Shown here in pieces: positions 40,698 through 63,361 of a DNA stretch of 64,000 nt. Positions within the stretch are counted from its first letter, which is position 1, and each line of letters opens with the position of its first letter. The notes below the pieces were generated by a model, which had not been told where the DNA came from, ran no database searches, and saw nothing but the letters and a program-made list of their open reading frames with translations. The stretch is from Cristatella mucedo. Taxonomy: Eukaryota > Bryozoa > Phylactolaemata > Cristatellidae. Both the position numbers and the translations under genes were made by a program. The stretch covers positions 2,137,501 to 2,201,500 of the forward strand of contig WPIO01000002.1 of assembly GCA_009760855.2 (NCBI GenBank). Direction: 5' to 3'.

Positions 40698-42920
40698 TCA
40701 CAATTTCTTGACGAGCACGAGCACCTTTTTCTGACGCGAGCCCTGGATGTTGACCTTGACTGCCATCTTCTCCCTGCCGTGAATGGCTATGTGAGACGGG
40801 TTCTCGAACCGGTCGATGGGCGACTGCACGGATATGACGTGCTGCATCTCGCCGAACGGCGACAGGTGCAGGATTCGGTGGTTCATCTCGTCCGACACGT
40901 ACACGTGGCCGCGGCTGTCGACGCACACGCCGCTCGGACTGCAGAACGTGTCCTCGTACACCCAGTGCGTGCGACTCTCCGAGATGGCCTTGACCGACAG
41001 CGAGGCGGGCTCGGTGACGAGCACGTGCCCGTACACGTGATTGACGGCCACGTGCAGTGGGTCGACGACGAGCGGCGGCCCGCCGTCGGTCGCGCGCCGG
41101 ATGCTGCGCATCAGGTGGCCGTCCGACAGCCGGTAGACGGCGATGTGGTCGCCTTCGGCGAGCAGCACGCGATCGTCGACCGTGGCCAGGTAGCCGAAGT
41201 TGTCGCGCACGCGGTTCGACCAGCGCTTGGCCAGCTCGCCGCCGGCGGCGTGCGCGTAGCAGCGTAGCTTCCACTTCTCGCCCGAGCGGCGCACGACGAG
41301 CAGGCGGCCGTCGCCGGCCACCGCCACGTCGTACACCTCGCCGTCCTCGAGCATAGTCTTCACCATCATGAGGCCGCCCGTGTAGGCGACGTACATGTTG
41401 CCGTTTCGGTCGAACGCCATGCGATAGGCGTGACAGTCGATGCCGAACGCCTTGCGCCACGTCGACGGCGTCAGGTCGTCGTCCTCGCCGCTGCCGCCGG
41501 CCGCCCCGAAGGCCTCGGCACGCGGCGACACGATCGCGTCGTCGTAGCCGGCGGCGGCGCCGCCGCCGTCCGGCTGCTGCGACGACGAGTGGAAGACGTT
41601 GAACAGCGGGCCGCACAGGTTCTCGTAGTCGGCCAGCGTCGGCTGCTCGACGTAGACATCGGGCGGCCGGTCCTCGGTCACGTCGGCAGCCATGAGCGAC
41701 ACGAGCTGACTCTCGACGAGCATCTTGACGTCGAGCAGCGATGACGACGCAAAAGCAGCAGCGCCGCCAGCCGACGACGACGACGACGACGAGGCGAGCA
41801 GACTGCACAGCCGCTCGGCAAAGCTGTCCAGAGAGGCGCACAGCGTCTGGCAGGCGTCCACGTACGACTCGTAGCGCTTGGCGCACAGCCGGGCGGCGTC
41901 GTCGATGCGGCCCGTCGCCCGCGCGAAGGCGGCGTCGAGGCAGCGCAGCGCCTGAGCCCGCTGACGCTCCAGCTCGTCGCGAGCGTCGCGCAGGCGCACC
42001 CCGGCCGCCGCGTTGGACTCGCCGGCGGCGACGAGCCGGGCGCGCAGCGCCGACGCCTTCTCCTCGACGCGGCGAGCGGCGGCGCGAAAGCGCGTTCGCG
42101 TCTCGTCCGTGCAGCCCTCGAGCGGCATGCAGCGGTGGCGCTCGCAGTGCGACAGCTTGCACAGCAGGCAGGCGAGCCGTTCGCACTCGGTGCAGTACAG
42201 CTGCACACACTCCTTCGGGTGGCGCGCGCACGGCTTCGACTCGTCGGCCCACGCAGCCGCCAGAAGGCCAGACGACTGGCCGCCGCCGCCCCCGTCGGCG
42301 TGGGCACCTTCGGCACAAGCGCCGGAGGCGGCGCAAGCGCCGGAGGCGGCCTCCCCGATGCAAGTTCCGGGGGCGGTGCCGCCTCGCTGCCTGCAGTCGC
42401 CGATGGGAACGAGCCGGTCTCGCTGCAGACGTCGGTTTCGGCGATGCCGGGCCACGCAGACGTCGCACAGGTTGTCGGCGCACTCGATGCAGCGCACGCT
42501 GGCTGCTGCCACCCTGCCCTCGGCGCTGCACGGGTCGCACGGCGTGTCGGAGCCGAGCAGGCCGCCGGCGGGAGCGTCGCTGCCGCCGTCGCCGGCAGCG
42601 CAGTTGGCCGCGGCCGCAGCTGCCTTGCGCTGCATGGCGTCGAACAGCGAGTTGAGCAGGTGATTGGCAGGCAGCTTCTCGGCGCCGCGAATGCCGCCCG
42701 GCGTTGGCAGCTGAGTCTTCTGTCGACACGTCGGGCACGGCAGCTGGTCCTTGTAGTCGTTCGAGGCGACGTACTGTTGCAGACATTTCTTGCATATGCT
42801 GTGCTGGCAGCTGAGCATCAGCGGCGCGCTCAGCCGATCGATGCAGATGGGGCAGAGGAAGACGTGGTGCACCTCGCTGTCATCCTCACTGCCGTCACGG
42901 CCGCCGGTGAGCGAATCCAT
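40698..42920 (-). CDS. TRIM-like RING/B-box/NHL-type propeller protein
   Basis: Probable RING E3 ubiquitin ligase of the TRIM family, 740 residues in one exon. The start is the first ATG after an in-frame TGA at 42963-42965. RING (C3HC4): Cys23, Cys26, Cys38, His40, Cys43, Cys46, Cys62, Cys65, spaced as in TRIM RINGs. B-box 1 at ~128-172 (CDPC...CIEC...CDVC) and B-box 2 at ~231-266 (CARH...CTEC...CLLC...H). A helical, Arg/Glu-rich coiled-coil follows. About 500-740 is a propeller with NHL-like strands (FDRNGNMYVAYTGG, PSGVCVDSRGHVYVSDEMNH). Ala/Gly/Ser-rich linkers separate the domains. Codons are strongly C/G-ending. Resembles TRIM2/3/71-like and the expanded lophotrochozoan TRIM-NHL sets; I cannot assign an ortholog. 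No partner gene nearby. Confidence 0.93.
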   Translation of the reverse strand: MDSLTGGRDGSEDDSEVHHVFLCPICIDRLSAPLMLSCQHSICKKCLQQYVASNDYKDQLPCPTCRQKTQLPTPGGIRGAEKLPANHLLNSLFDAMQRKAAAAAANCAAGDGGSDAPAGGLLGSDTPCDPCSAEGRVAAASVRCIECADNLCDVCVARHRRNRRLQRDRLVPIGDCRQRGGTAPGTCIGEAASGACAASGACAEGAHADGGGGGQSSGLLAAAWADESKPCARHPKECVQLYCTECERLACLLCKLSHCERHRCMPLEGCTDETRTRFRAAARRVEEKASALRARLVAAGESNAAAGVRLRDARDELERQRAQALRCLDAAFARATGRIDDAARLCAKRYESYVDACQTLCASLDSFAERLCSLLASSSSSSSAGGAAAFASSSLLDVKMLVESQLVSLMAADVTEDRPPDVYVEQPTLADYENLCGPLFNVFHSSSQQPDGGGAAAGYDDAIVSPRAEAFGAAGGSGEDDDLTPSTWRKAFGIDCHAYRMAFDRNGNMYVAYTGGLMMVKTMLEDGEVYDVAVAGDGRLLVVRRSGEKWKLRCYAHAAGGELAKRWSNRVRDNFGYLATVDDRVLLAEGDHIAVYRLSDGHLMRSIRRATDGGPPLVVDPLHVAVNHVYGHVLVTEPASLSVKAISESRTHWVYEDTFCSPSGVCVDSRGHVYVSDEMNHRILHLSPFGEMQHVISVQSPIDRFENPSHIAIHGREKMAVKVNIQGSRQKKVLVLVKKL

Positions 42921-43251
42921 TCGCCTATGAGCACCAGCGCGTGTGCGATCAGGCTCAGGCAATCAGGGTCAGGAGCCATGCAGCCCACGGCGGCGGCAGC
43001 AGCCGCCCACGCAGAGGCAACTCGCACGTCTCTCGACTCCTCGCGGTCGAGCATTTGGTCACAGCAGCAGCAGTGAACAGCAGCCTACGCTTCCAGTGAC
43101 ACCGCCGGCCGCTCATGCCACAAAGTAAGGCAAGCTGTCGCCAGGCTAATGCACCGAGCAAAGCCACGACTGTCGCTATCTAGGTATACACCGAGCAGCT
43201 CGGGGAGCACTGCTCTCCTCATTCGGGTGCTCGGTGCAACGCAGGTCCAGA

Positions 43252-43515
43252 GATGCTCTCCTACTGCCGACTATGGCACATCCTTTTCAGCGGTCCTGAG
43301 CTGCTACTTCCATGCTGCTCACTACCTCAACTGCTCTCCTGACTCTGCTATGCTTCCCACTTTCTCTTTGTTGCGTGAGACGAAGTCTGTTGGCTACCGA
43401 ATGCGTACCGAAAGCCGCTTAGGCTGTGAGTGCGCTATACAAAACTCCCCTGCATAACACCCACGTGGTCTTTATGACTTTGTGGAGTTACAGACGGAGA
43501 TACATTACATTACAT
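43252..43515 (+). mobile_element. LINE B 3' end
   Basis: CTGACTCTGCTATGCTTCCC and TTGCGTGAGACGAAGTCTG blocks match 15326-15600 in reverse. It ends GGAGATACATTACATTACA, showing the ATTAC-repeat tail of LINE B. Confidence 0.85.
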
Positions 43516-44177
43516 AAACCTGGCGGACGCCGAGATTCAGACAACACAAATCGCAAACGTTACAGCATTTTATAAAATCATAGCCAAGAAAAATTACCAC
43601 AAGGTAGAATAAATATGGGGGAATAAATATACGTTGCAAACGGTGCATGCTGCCTTCCTGGTACTAGCCTGGTACTCGCAACAAATGCAAAGGGAACTTG
43701 TTCAGTGGTTTCGAGCATGTTCGGAAACGGCCGAATGATGGGTTTTGGTAGCACCATCAAAAAGAGCAGAGTAAGACTTTTTGGATGTGTCGTGAAGTAT
43801 ACCCTACTCGAAAACGCATTTAAACGACAGTGTGCTAACATAGCCAGACCTGATTCTAGAAATGCAAGCAATCGATAGTGCAGTTCAAGAGATAAACCAG
43901 TCAACCCAGCTTCCCGAGGAAAGAAGAGCTGTAGTGCTGTACACAGCTGTTTAAGAAGCTCGGTCCACATCTGAGATGTCAAAACTTTGATGATCTGCAC
44001 GTTTTAAAATTTTCCATCGACATTACAAAAAGGTCGTTCAGTTTAGCACATGCTTTTGGCGATCCGAAACCTCTGAAATAGTTTAAGACTTTTTTAACCA
44101 TTGTTTTTTTGTTTAACCATGTTTTATTTTTCCCAAAACGCTGTGGGGTAGTGTTTCCTTCCTAACGTAGTATCAAT
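43516..44177. other. no gene recognised
   Basis: A 140-codon minus frame at 43578-44000 is open but lacks splice context and motif. Confidence 0.4.
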
Positions 44178-44418
44178 TCATATCATGCTTGGCCTATGGC
44201 TGTGAATGATCTCAATAGCATGCTTCAAACCCCCTTCCCTCTTACTAAGAAAATGCCCAGCATGGCTACTGAGATACATTTTTTAAAGGGGCAATTTTCG
44301 TATCATGCTTGGCCTATGGCTGTGCATGATCCCAAAAGCATGCTGCAAACCCCTTTACTATTGCTTGAATATTGAGAAGTTGTCCAGCATGACTATTGAG
44401 ATACATTTTTAAAGAGGG
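44178..44418 (+). repeat. 119-bp tandem duplication
   Basis: Two adjacent copies begin ATATCATGCTTGGCCTATGG (44180) and GTATCATGCTTGGCCTATGG (44299). Each ends in a GAGATACATTTTTAAAG-like block. They differ at several sites, so the duplication is not recent. Confidence 0.85.
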
Positions 44419-44429
44419 GTATTGATCTA

Positions 44430-44775
44430 TGCTTTCAGCTTTATGCAGATGACACAAAGCTGTACCTGTCTGTGCTTTGATTCCTCCATGCCATCCAGCA
44501 CTTCAAACCCTCTTAAACTTCATTGCTGCAGGTATTGATGATGTTTGCACTTGGATGATAACAAACCTCAAATTGAATGATCGCACGAACTTACTAGATA
44601 CGGGCCAACCTCGCGCTACCCAAAACTGATAAATGCAAATGGTCCTAGCTTATACCTGCTGATGCTTAGCACACGATCACTGACCAATTTCAGGCTTCCT
44701 TCCCAGCATATGTAAAGTGCCTATAAAGAGATTTAGTTCTCATAGTGTTATACGGATGCTTTATTATTTACAATT
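44430..44775 (+). mobile_element. LINE A, decayed
   Basis: LYADDTKLYLS-like RT box near 44445-44475, DD..W and NLKLND-like remnants, then a jump to the 3' stem-loop and ATT tail (44712-44775). Internally deleted. Confidence 0.7.
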
Positions 44776-45098
44776 AGCACTTGGTGCATCCAGAAAACCC
44801 TACTTTGCAGGGCTCAGACAGCAAGACAACATTAAATCTTTCGAAAATGGCAACCACGTCGGTTGCTAGAAACAGCCCCAGATACTGAACAAGGGTCACT
44901 TTCCATGATTTTGCACTTGATAAGAAAATCAAGGCGATTGCACACACAATTGCTTACAAATATTGCTAACTCGTGCGAGTCTTAAGTTTTGGTAACATTT
45001 TATTGGCCAGCAGTCCATACGACGCTCAAATATTTGAGCTTATATCTTGGTCTCAAGAGTGCACAAATACATACACATACAATATACCTACACACGCG

Positions 45099-45099
<1 letters not shown>

Positions 45100-45159
<60 letters not shown>

Positions 45160-45178
45160 GCACGCGCACACACACGCA
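45100..45178. repeat. (CA)n microsatellite
   Basis: Long CA run with a few CG interruptions at its right end. Confidence 0.97.
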
Positions 45179-45179
45179 C

Positions 45180-46013
45180 GTGTGTGCGTGTATCTCTGTG
45201 GTTTCAAAATGGAAGCCTACGAGGGATAACGTTCTGATGAAATTAAATTCCTATACCTACGCAGTGTTGACATCAGCCCCCATCAGCAGCATGTCTACCA
45301 AAACACGTTTCAATTCGACAGCATTAGCTTAGTGCCTGCTGAACTCGGTACGAGTGAACTCATGAATGCTATTCCGAGATTTAAATGCAGCCTTCGACTC
45401 AACCTCGAATTTATAGTGGTAGTTTAAATTATGTTGCAGTCAGCCACAATAAACTAACACAATTTCTCAACCAATCCAGCAAATGCAATTAAACTATGAG
45501 AAGCCACATGGCGTCTTAAAGTGAGGCTACGTGACTTTTCATGAATGAAGCTGTGAAGGACCTGGTCAAAAGCCGGTCTTTGACAAAAGTCACACCGGGT
45601 ACCCACCGTGCACCCTAATAGGGTCAGACTATGACCAAAGGCACGTGTACTAAGGTAGTTGAAGTAGTCTCGCTCAGGTTCGGAGAACTGCTCAAGTGCC
45701 TCAGGCCTGGGTCGACAAATCGCGACAGTTAGGCAATTAATATCCACGAAACACGTTCACAATTAGCAACTGCGATGTGCACTGCCAATCCTGACACGTC
45801 AGAATGTGACCAGCGGATCTTCAGAGGAAAACGTACGTTCTCTGTAGTTTTCCTTTTAACTGCTGACAAAGACTAGCACGACTGACCGCAGACTTAGTCC
45901 CGCCTCTGGCGTTCCGGCAGTACAGGTTCTGTTTAATTTTCCCCCACCAGAAAACGCTAAACATGACTATGACTACCTGGGAAATACCAACTAGCCGGAA
46001 GCGCACGCCAGTC
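45180..46013. other. no gene recognised
   Basis: A 97-codon minus frame at 45454-45747 has a few Cys/His residues but no pattern I recognise. Confidence 0.35.
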
Positions 46014-46900
46014 CTATGGGGGCACATTTTTAACGACCCGCATTAGCTCCGCGGCTCGCGATGCCTGTAGAGAGAAGGCAGCTCGCTCGCCTGCGCGAGT
46101 AAGCTCAGCCTCAGTAGCGGCTGCAAAGCAGAAGCGCACGCGTTCGGAGACGAACACACACCGACACACGCATACCATCGCGTCAGCGCGGGTAGCGACC
46201 GCGACGGGGCTGAGGGGTACCTTGGTTGGGCTAGACAGCTGGCTGCGTGCCTCCCAGCTGCCGTAAACGCTGGCCCCGCGGGGTGCGGCTGGGCGACTAC
46301 GATCGCAGATGAGGCACACAAAAAAAGGAAAACAAGCACGGTATGCAGAGATCTGTGCGCCGATCAGTCATCCAAGCCGACGGACCCGACGGCCAGGACA
46401 CACGCAGCATGATGACTGTTATTTCCGGTTCATCGGCGGGTGGTCGGAGGAGGGCGCTCGGACGAGCTGACCGAATCGAACGAACCGAGCTAAGCGGAGC
46501 GATTCGGAGTCCTCACGCACCCGAACTATCACACGTCACGACGCGCGATAGGAGAAAGACACCGGCGTGGAACAGCAGCGGTCAGCAGTGGGGCAGAAGC
46601 GGCCCGGCGAGCGAGTTGGACGAGTGCCAGTGCGAAGCAAATGAGGGTGACGCGGAAGCGAATCGCAACGCGTACGTTGGCCAACTGGGCCCGCAGACGA
46701 CAGCTATGCCCGCGGGAGAAGGTGGCCGGCTACGGGTCTAGCGCATTAGCTCAGCAGAAAGTAAGAAAGCTGCGGCAGAACAGCAGCTCACCCGCCCCCA
46801 CGTCGCCGCTCGAAAAGCACGCGAACTCAATGACCCCAGTCGCTGTCACGTGCCCAGCGGTGTCCCGCCATGGTGGCCTGCCACATCCGGAGCCGGTTTC
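46014..46900. other. GC-rich, CpG-rich block
   Basis: Looks like a promoter-type island. The plus frame 46343-46741 (132 codons) is unrecognised. A good donor (AAA/GTAAGA) lies at about 46763. On the minus strand a pyrimidine tract ending in CGTAG at about 46293 could be an acceptor. No gene model closes. Confidence 0.35.
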
Positions 46901-46999
46901 GGGCATTCGGGCACAAGGGGTTTCTTGCAGCTTAACGCATGTATTACAACAATAATTTTGTTATTGCATAGTAAATTTTCAAAGATAAATATATATATA

Positions 47000-47185
47000 T
47001 AACAATAAAATAATAATAATAATGATAGTAATACACTCAATAAAGCGCCCCCAGAGAACTCACTCTCTTTCTAGGCGCTTTACAGAGGAAACACGATCGC
47101 ACGGTGAATGGTATCGCGCTTGATAAACAAAATGAATGACATGGTTAGGGGTGACATGCACAGGGTCATCATGCAAGTGTGGTTA
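47000..47185 (-). mobile_element. LINE A 3' end
   Basis: Stem-loop tail (AAAGCGCC...GGGGGCGC arms) and GTCACCCCTAACCATGTC block in reverse, with an ATT-type tail. A TG microsatellite follows at its truncated side. Confidence 0.75.
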
Positions 47186-47191
47186 TTGCAC

Positions 47192-47200
<9 letters not shown>

Positions 47201-47252
<52 letters not shown>
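47201..47252. repeat. (TG)n microsatellite
   Basis: Uninterrupted TG dinucleotides at the 5' break of the LINE A fragment. Confidence 0.97.
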
Positions 47253-47253
<1 letters not shown>

Positions 47254-47807
47254 TGATAGTCATATAGTGTAGTATGTATAGTATATAATATACTATAGTA
47301 ATAGTCATATAGTTTAGCATGTATAGTCAGGGCAAACGCTACAATTACTGTTACAACTACTGTTGTAATTGCCAACTATACAACATATTGCCATTGTCAT
47401 CGAAGCATGCGCAAAATTTCGTCTAACAAAAACACGCATCACGGACTTACGAAATCCTCTCTACACAATGCGGTCAGACTCAGAACTCGGGAAGCACTGT
47501 TACAAATTAAAACCAATCTGCCCCATAAGTATTGCAATAATATAGATATTTTGTCAGCTGGACAGTATACTATTTTGATATTGTTACGGCACAAAATGCA
47601 ATATATTTTTTAACAATGCTGTACAATACATTTACATCGTACCGTAAATATATTTTTGTCGGCGACCTAGTTTAGAGCCTGTTGCCGTCGTTAACGCAAC
47701 CGACTTGCTTCGTCAGAGAAATAACAAGATCGCTACAAGATCGCTAAGGCTCGCCCAGGTAGACGCTTCCGCAACGACAGCCTCTCTTCGGCTCCTCGCG
47801 TCCCATT

Positions 47808-47957
47808 ATAATAATAATAACAATAATGCACTTGATAAAGCGCCCTCAGAGAACTCAATCTCTCTCTAGGCGCATTACATTTGCTGCAAAGGGAAATGCA
47901 ATTGAATGGTGAGCAATATCTTGCTTGATAAGCAAACAAAATGAATAAAACGGTCAT
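47808..47957 (-). mobile_element. LINE A 3' end
   Basis: Reverse stem-loop tail and 3' UTR, directly abutting a SINE-1 in the same orientation. Confidence 0.78.
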
Positions 47958-48102
47958 AATTATGACTTATTTGTATAGCGCCATAAGAGTACTGTACGAT
48001 TTCTATTCAGGCGGTTCTCTTAAGCATCGGGGCTCGAGCCCACGACCTTAGCCAGGTCTAGGACGGGGCCAGCACGTTAACCGCTGGACTAGACCAGCTC
48101 CA
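47958..48102 (-). mobile_element. SINE-1
   Basis: Tail TTTGTATAGCGCCATAAG at the left, GGGGCTCGAGCCC B-box region, CTGGACTAGACCAGC head at the right. Followed by an AT microsatellite (48113-48151). Confidence 0.8.
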
Positions 48103-48113
48103 TCTTAAATGTA

Positions 48114-48153
<40 letters not shown>

Positions 48154-49311
48154 ACATCGTGGTTAGGGATTATAAAGCCGCACGAGGTACGCTAGCATGC
48201 CAACAACCTCAATCCGTGGACGATTTACTTTACCCCACCCCTACCCCGCGCCGGCCCTGCCGTCCAGCAATGCCGGCTGCTGGGGAAATGCCCAACTGTT
48301 ACAAATGCGCGGCCCTGAGTCGCCTGAGAATTTCCAGACTCGGCCAAGCAGACCCTGGTTGGAGGGCACTGGCCCAGGGTTCAAGTGCTCGCTTTTAATG
48401 ACCAGGGTCGCGAGCTCGTATATAGATTACGTTGTCTCAGGATGCTATACAAATAAACTGTTTTATTATTCACTATGCTATTAAAACTTATCACTAGATA
48501 TATTATTGCAAAATAAGCTTGAGCAGCCACATGCTGGAAGCTTACGTCTGGACAAAGTTATGGGGAAGTCGACCAGGCTTCCGACTGCACTGACTCGGCG
48601 GTCACTCCCAACAGTAGCTTCTTCCGGTAGGGGGCGGAGTACAGTTAAGTAAATAAGCTTGGTTAGCAGAAATTAAGCGTACTACGAAATAGTAGACTCT
48701 ACAGAAACCACTTTTCTGATACAAATACCGTCATGCTGACTTTTAAAAATGCAGGCAACTCACGCCAAGGGACTTGCTTCTTTCAGCTAGTGTTCCTCCA
48801 GACTACTACCCGCTCGCTCGGGGATGCGATCCATGGCCATTACTCACTCCCTCGACTGTTTGTTGTCCGATGTTAATGTGTAACAGAGCCGGTCAAAACC
48901 CTCCCCGCCCCCAGACACAAGGCTTGCAGCCAGCGGGCATCAACTCGAAATTGGGGATTACCCGTCGCTGCCGAATACGGATTCTTCGGCCGGTCCCACA
49001 TGTCTAGAACTGCATCAGGAATGCCGGATCTCTGCATTCGGCTCGTTGGTCCGAAGGCTGTCAAATACCAACGACTGGCCCTTGGAAATTGCCAGCTGCC
49101 ATTTCTGTCAGCTGGTGACAAGTCCTAACCCGATGGCTTGGTGCACTTCACCACGATTCCTGGCTACTCACTAGAGCAGTAGTTGCGATCGCTCGGATGT
49201 TTCTGTTTCAGCTCTCGCTATCAAAAGTAGCCTACATACTGACGACGCGTGTGCTTTTTTTCAAGCTAGTGACTTAGTCGAATAACCATTGAGATGCTAG
49301 TGAGTACAAGG
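48103..49311. other. no gene recognised
   Basis: An AT microsatellite at 48113-48151. A decayed SINE-1-like piece may lie at 48350-48465 (GTTCAAGTGCTCGC, GTCGCGAGCTCG, GATGCTATACAAATAA). Nothing else supported. Confidence 0.35.
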
Positions 49312-49952
49312 TTAACGACAGCACTTGGCATTCCCGAGCAGCCTCATTGTTTGCTCTCGCTTATGTAATTTTGTGAATGATTTTGTATATTTCAGGAAAT
49401 TGTGCGTTGGCTCTTTAGCGAATGTCAGCGATGTTATCGCTTTGTGGGCCTGGCCGTCTTCAATCTTTACCGGGGTAGGCCAAGTTCTGGATTCCAGCGT
49501 GAATTCTAGCAGTGGCAAGTCATCCAAAGTCGCCTGGAAGACTTACAAAGTAAAGTAAAAGCAAACGTCGGCTGATCACGCGGCCACATTGGCGTGCATA
49601 CAGAAGCAGGAGAGTCTCAACGGCTATCACCAACACCTGCACTGGGCAACAAAGGATGCAAGTTTCGGAACTCAAACCGACGACCTGGATCGTTGAGTCC
49701 GAGCACCTTACTTAGCACACCGTAACAGGTAGGTAACACCCAGGGAAAGCGTTCGTCAGCAGCAGCAAGTGCTCAGACACCGAATTCCAGAGCGATTCTT
49801 CCAGCCCGATCGTTGAAAGTGCCGCCTTACACGAGGCCGCGCTCACCAGAACAGAGCTCGGTCTGGTGGATCGCCAGGATCGAAGAGACCGAGCCAGCCT
49901 TGTCGTCCGAGCCCGGCTCGCCGTGTAGGGAAGAGCCGCGGCCTGGCGACGT
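49312..49952 (-). CDS. possible last two exons of an unknown gene
   Basis: Exon 49847-49952 follows CTTCTTTCGCTGTATAG and ends CTG/GTGAGC. Exon 49312-49541 follows CTTTACTTTGTAAG and runs to a TAA. Phases match (1 then 2) and give 111 residues with an upstream phase-0 acceptor, so more exons would be needed upstream. The intron between them holds a SINE-2. The product has no motif I recognise. It could be an independent gene downstream of the RCC1 gene on the same strand, or a chance combination. Confidence 0.35.
49596..49733 (-). mobile_element. SINE-2
   Basis: Reverse copy: TCAACGGCTATCACCAACACC body, a B-box region around GGAACTCAAACCG, GAGCACCTTACTTAGCACACCG head. Confidence 0.6.
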
Positions 49953-50796
49953 CTATACAGCGAAAGAAGTGGTGCCTCGAGCAGAACCTGCTTTTCAGCA
50001 GGAAGCCAGCGAGAGCTCCGTAGTAACGGCTAACTCTTGACGGACTCGAATTTGCTGCAGTCAGTTCTTTAAGTCCAGTTAAAGGGTGTGCAGTGGGTGG
50101 CTTCGAACTATTTCCGGGCCAACCCGGTACAGAGAAAACATTATGGTAATCCAATTTCGAAGTAATCAGAGAATGAACCAGTCGTTACATTACTAAGTAC
50201 TTGATTTAGATGCAGATAGTAGCAATCCTTAGGACAGTGGAGGACCGTGTTAAAAACTTTCAAAGTTTGAGACTGAGTTCAGAGTCAAAATTTTCATAGC
50301 CAGTTTCCGGCAAATTTCGAAAGTCTAAAAAACGGGGCACTGCCGATGTACACTGGGTAGTCATACTTGCCGATGCACACCGGGAAGCCGTAGTCCTTGG
50401 CTGTCAGTTCGACTGCTGCCAATGCAGCATGGCGAAACATACAGCTAATGAACTGGGAAGGACTCAAGGAAAAATGATAAGTTATTAAGCTATCGTGGAA
50501 TTATGAAATTAGCCTGCTATTTAACTAATTCCGTCGGCAAAATAGCACGAATTTAGTCAATTACAGACGCAGTCAGAAGGTCTACAATGTACAATATCTA
50601 GTACAATATATCTCGGGATGAGGTGGCATCGGGGCACGAGTCACACAAGTGCAGCCTCATCGATGTCTCATAGGAGTAGGCTCGATGCATTCCAGCCAGT
50701 GAATAGTCATGCAAAAGAGTCTGTGTCTCGAAAGACCCGTGTCTGCACAGAATGACCACCAGGTGGCTTGCACCAGGTCATCGTCCAAGGCACAAA

Positions 50797-50799
<3 letters not shown>
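49953..50799. other. no gene recognised
   Basis: No coding or repeat block that I can support. Confidence 0.4.
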
Positions 50800-50889
<90 letters not shown>

Positions 50890-50900
50890 GCACGCGCGTG

Positions 50901-50956
<56 letters not shown>
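50800..50956. repeat. (CA)n(CT)n microsatellite
   Basis: About 100 bp of CA/CG-type repeat passing into about 50 bp of CT repeat. Source of several artefactual frames. Confidence 0.97.
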
Positions 50957-50957
<1 letters not shown>

Positions 50958-51602
50958 GCACATACACACGTGTGCACATCAGGATTGCCTGCAACCAGTG
51001 CCTCGCGTGATTATACCTATTGACTAAGTGATTGATACAGTGCCCAGAATGAAGACGGCATTTGGCCGGACTTCTGGTCCTGTGGCACCTGCAAATCGAT
51101 GGCAGACCTACCGAGGCAGCACAGCAGAGCACATGTAAGCTTGGTGGCTCGGACCCTTCATCGCTCGAAGGATTTGTTCAGGAGCTGTACAACAGTGAGG
51201 CTTTCAAGTCCCCGGTAATGAGCATCGGCCGAGGATTCCGGAAGGAATTTAAGCACAGACCAGTGTACGCACAGTGCGCAAGGGTCTGGCCGGCAGGCAC
51301 TCCGATGCGGCGCCGCCGAGCAGTGGAGCAACCGAGGCGATAGACGATACACTTCCTGCAGTTCGCTGGCACAGCGGCAGCGACATTTGACAGCGACACC
51401 GGCTGGAGCGACAGTTGCTGCAGCAGCCGCCACTGCTGACAGGCCGAACCACAAAGGCTTTGATTGCGCGCTCGGCAATGGCAAGCGCTCGACTGGCTTC
51501 CTCTGGGCGCCCCCGTGGGGCGCACCGTGGGGCCCCACGTGGGGCGCCGAGATGGCTAGCTAGCAGTGCATGCCCACTGGCAAGGTGGGTGGGGGGGAGG
51601 GG
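50957..51602. other. 3' flank of the RCC1 gene
   Basis: Several open frames on both strands. A plus-strand ATG at 51049 opens 28 codons to a good donor (CACAT/GTAAGC), but I found no matching acceptor. Confidence 0.35.
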
Positions 51603-63074
<11,472 letters not shown>

Positions 63075-63157
63075 CTAAAAATAGCAAAGCACATAGCCCA
63101 TAAGCCTGCCCAAGCACGACAACTAACTGGCATCGTGAGTGCAATGGTTTAACAGCC

Positions 63158-63293
63158 TCATTTATATAGTGGCAGAAAAGCCTTCACGGCTATCAGCACC
63201 GTTTGCAGTGGGCAATACAGGATTGACCACTGAAGGACTCAAACCCACGACCCAGGTCGTGAAGAGTGAGCATCGTACACCAGGGCTAAGATC
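63158..63293 (-). mobile_element. SINE-2
   Basis: Reverse copy: TATATAGTGGCAGAAAAGCC, GGACTCAAACCCACGACC, GAGCATCGTACACCAG head. Upstream of the visible RCC1 gene exons. Confidence 0.78.
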
Positions 63294-63361
63294 TAGGGGC
63301 TGATGTAATACCATCCAAGACTGATTGTTCATAAATACTAAAACCCACTATAACACGCAGC

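Noticed and set aside
42921..42962. Longer N-terminus of the TRIM protein
   Set aside because: It would start at TTG, directly after an in-frame TGA. The ATG at 42920 is the first proper start.
40600..43076. 731-, 313- and 304-codon frames over the TRIM gene
   Set aside because: Shadows caused by high GC and few stops. They are Arg/Pro/Ala-rich without motifs, while the 740-residue frame has RING and B-boxes.
46043..46339. Secreted protein with signal-peptide-like start (minus)
   Set aside because: It starts at GTG, and the hydrophobic stretch is a pyrimidine tract ending in TAG, more like a splice acceptor.
51049..51343. Plus-strand gene starting [10 protein letters not shown]
   Set aside because: A decent ATG and donor, but no acceptor with matching phase was found downstream, and it would run into the antisense RCC1 gene.
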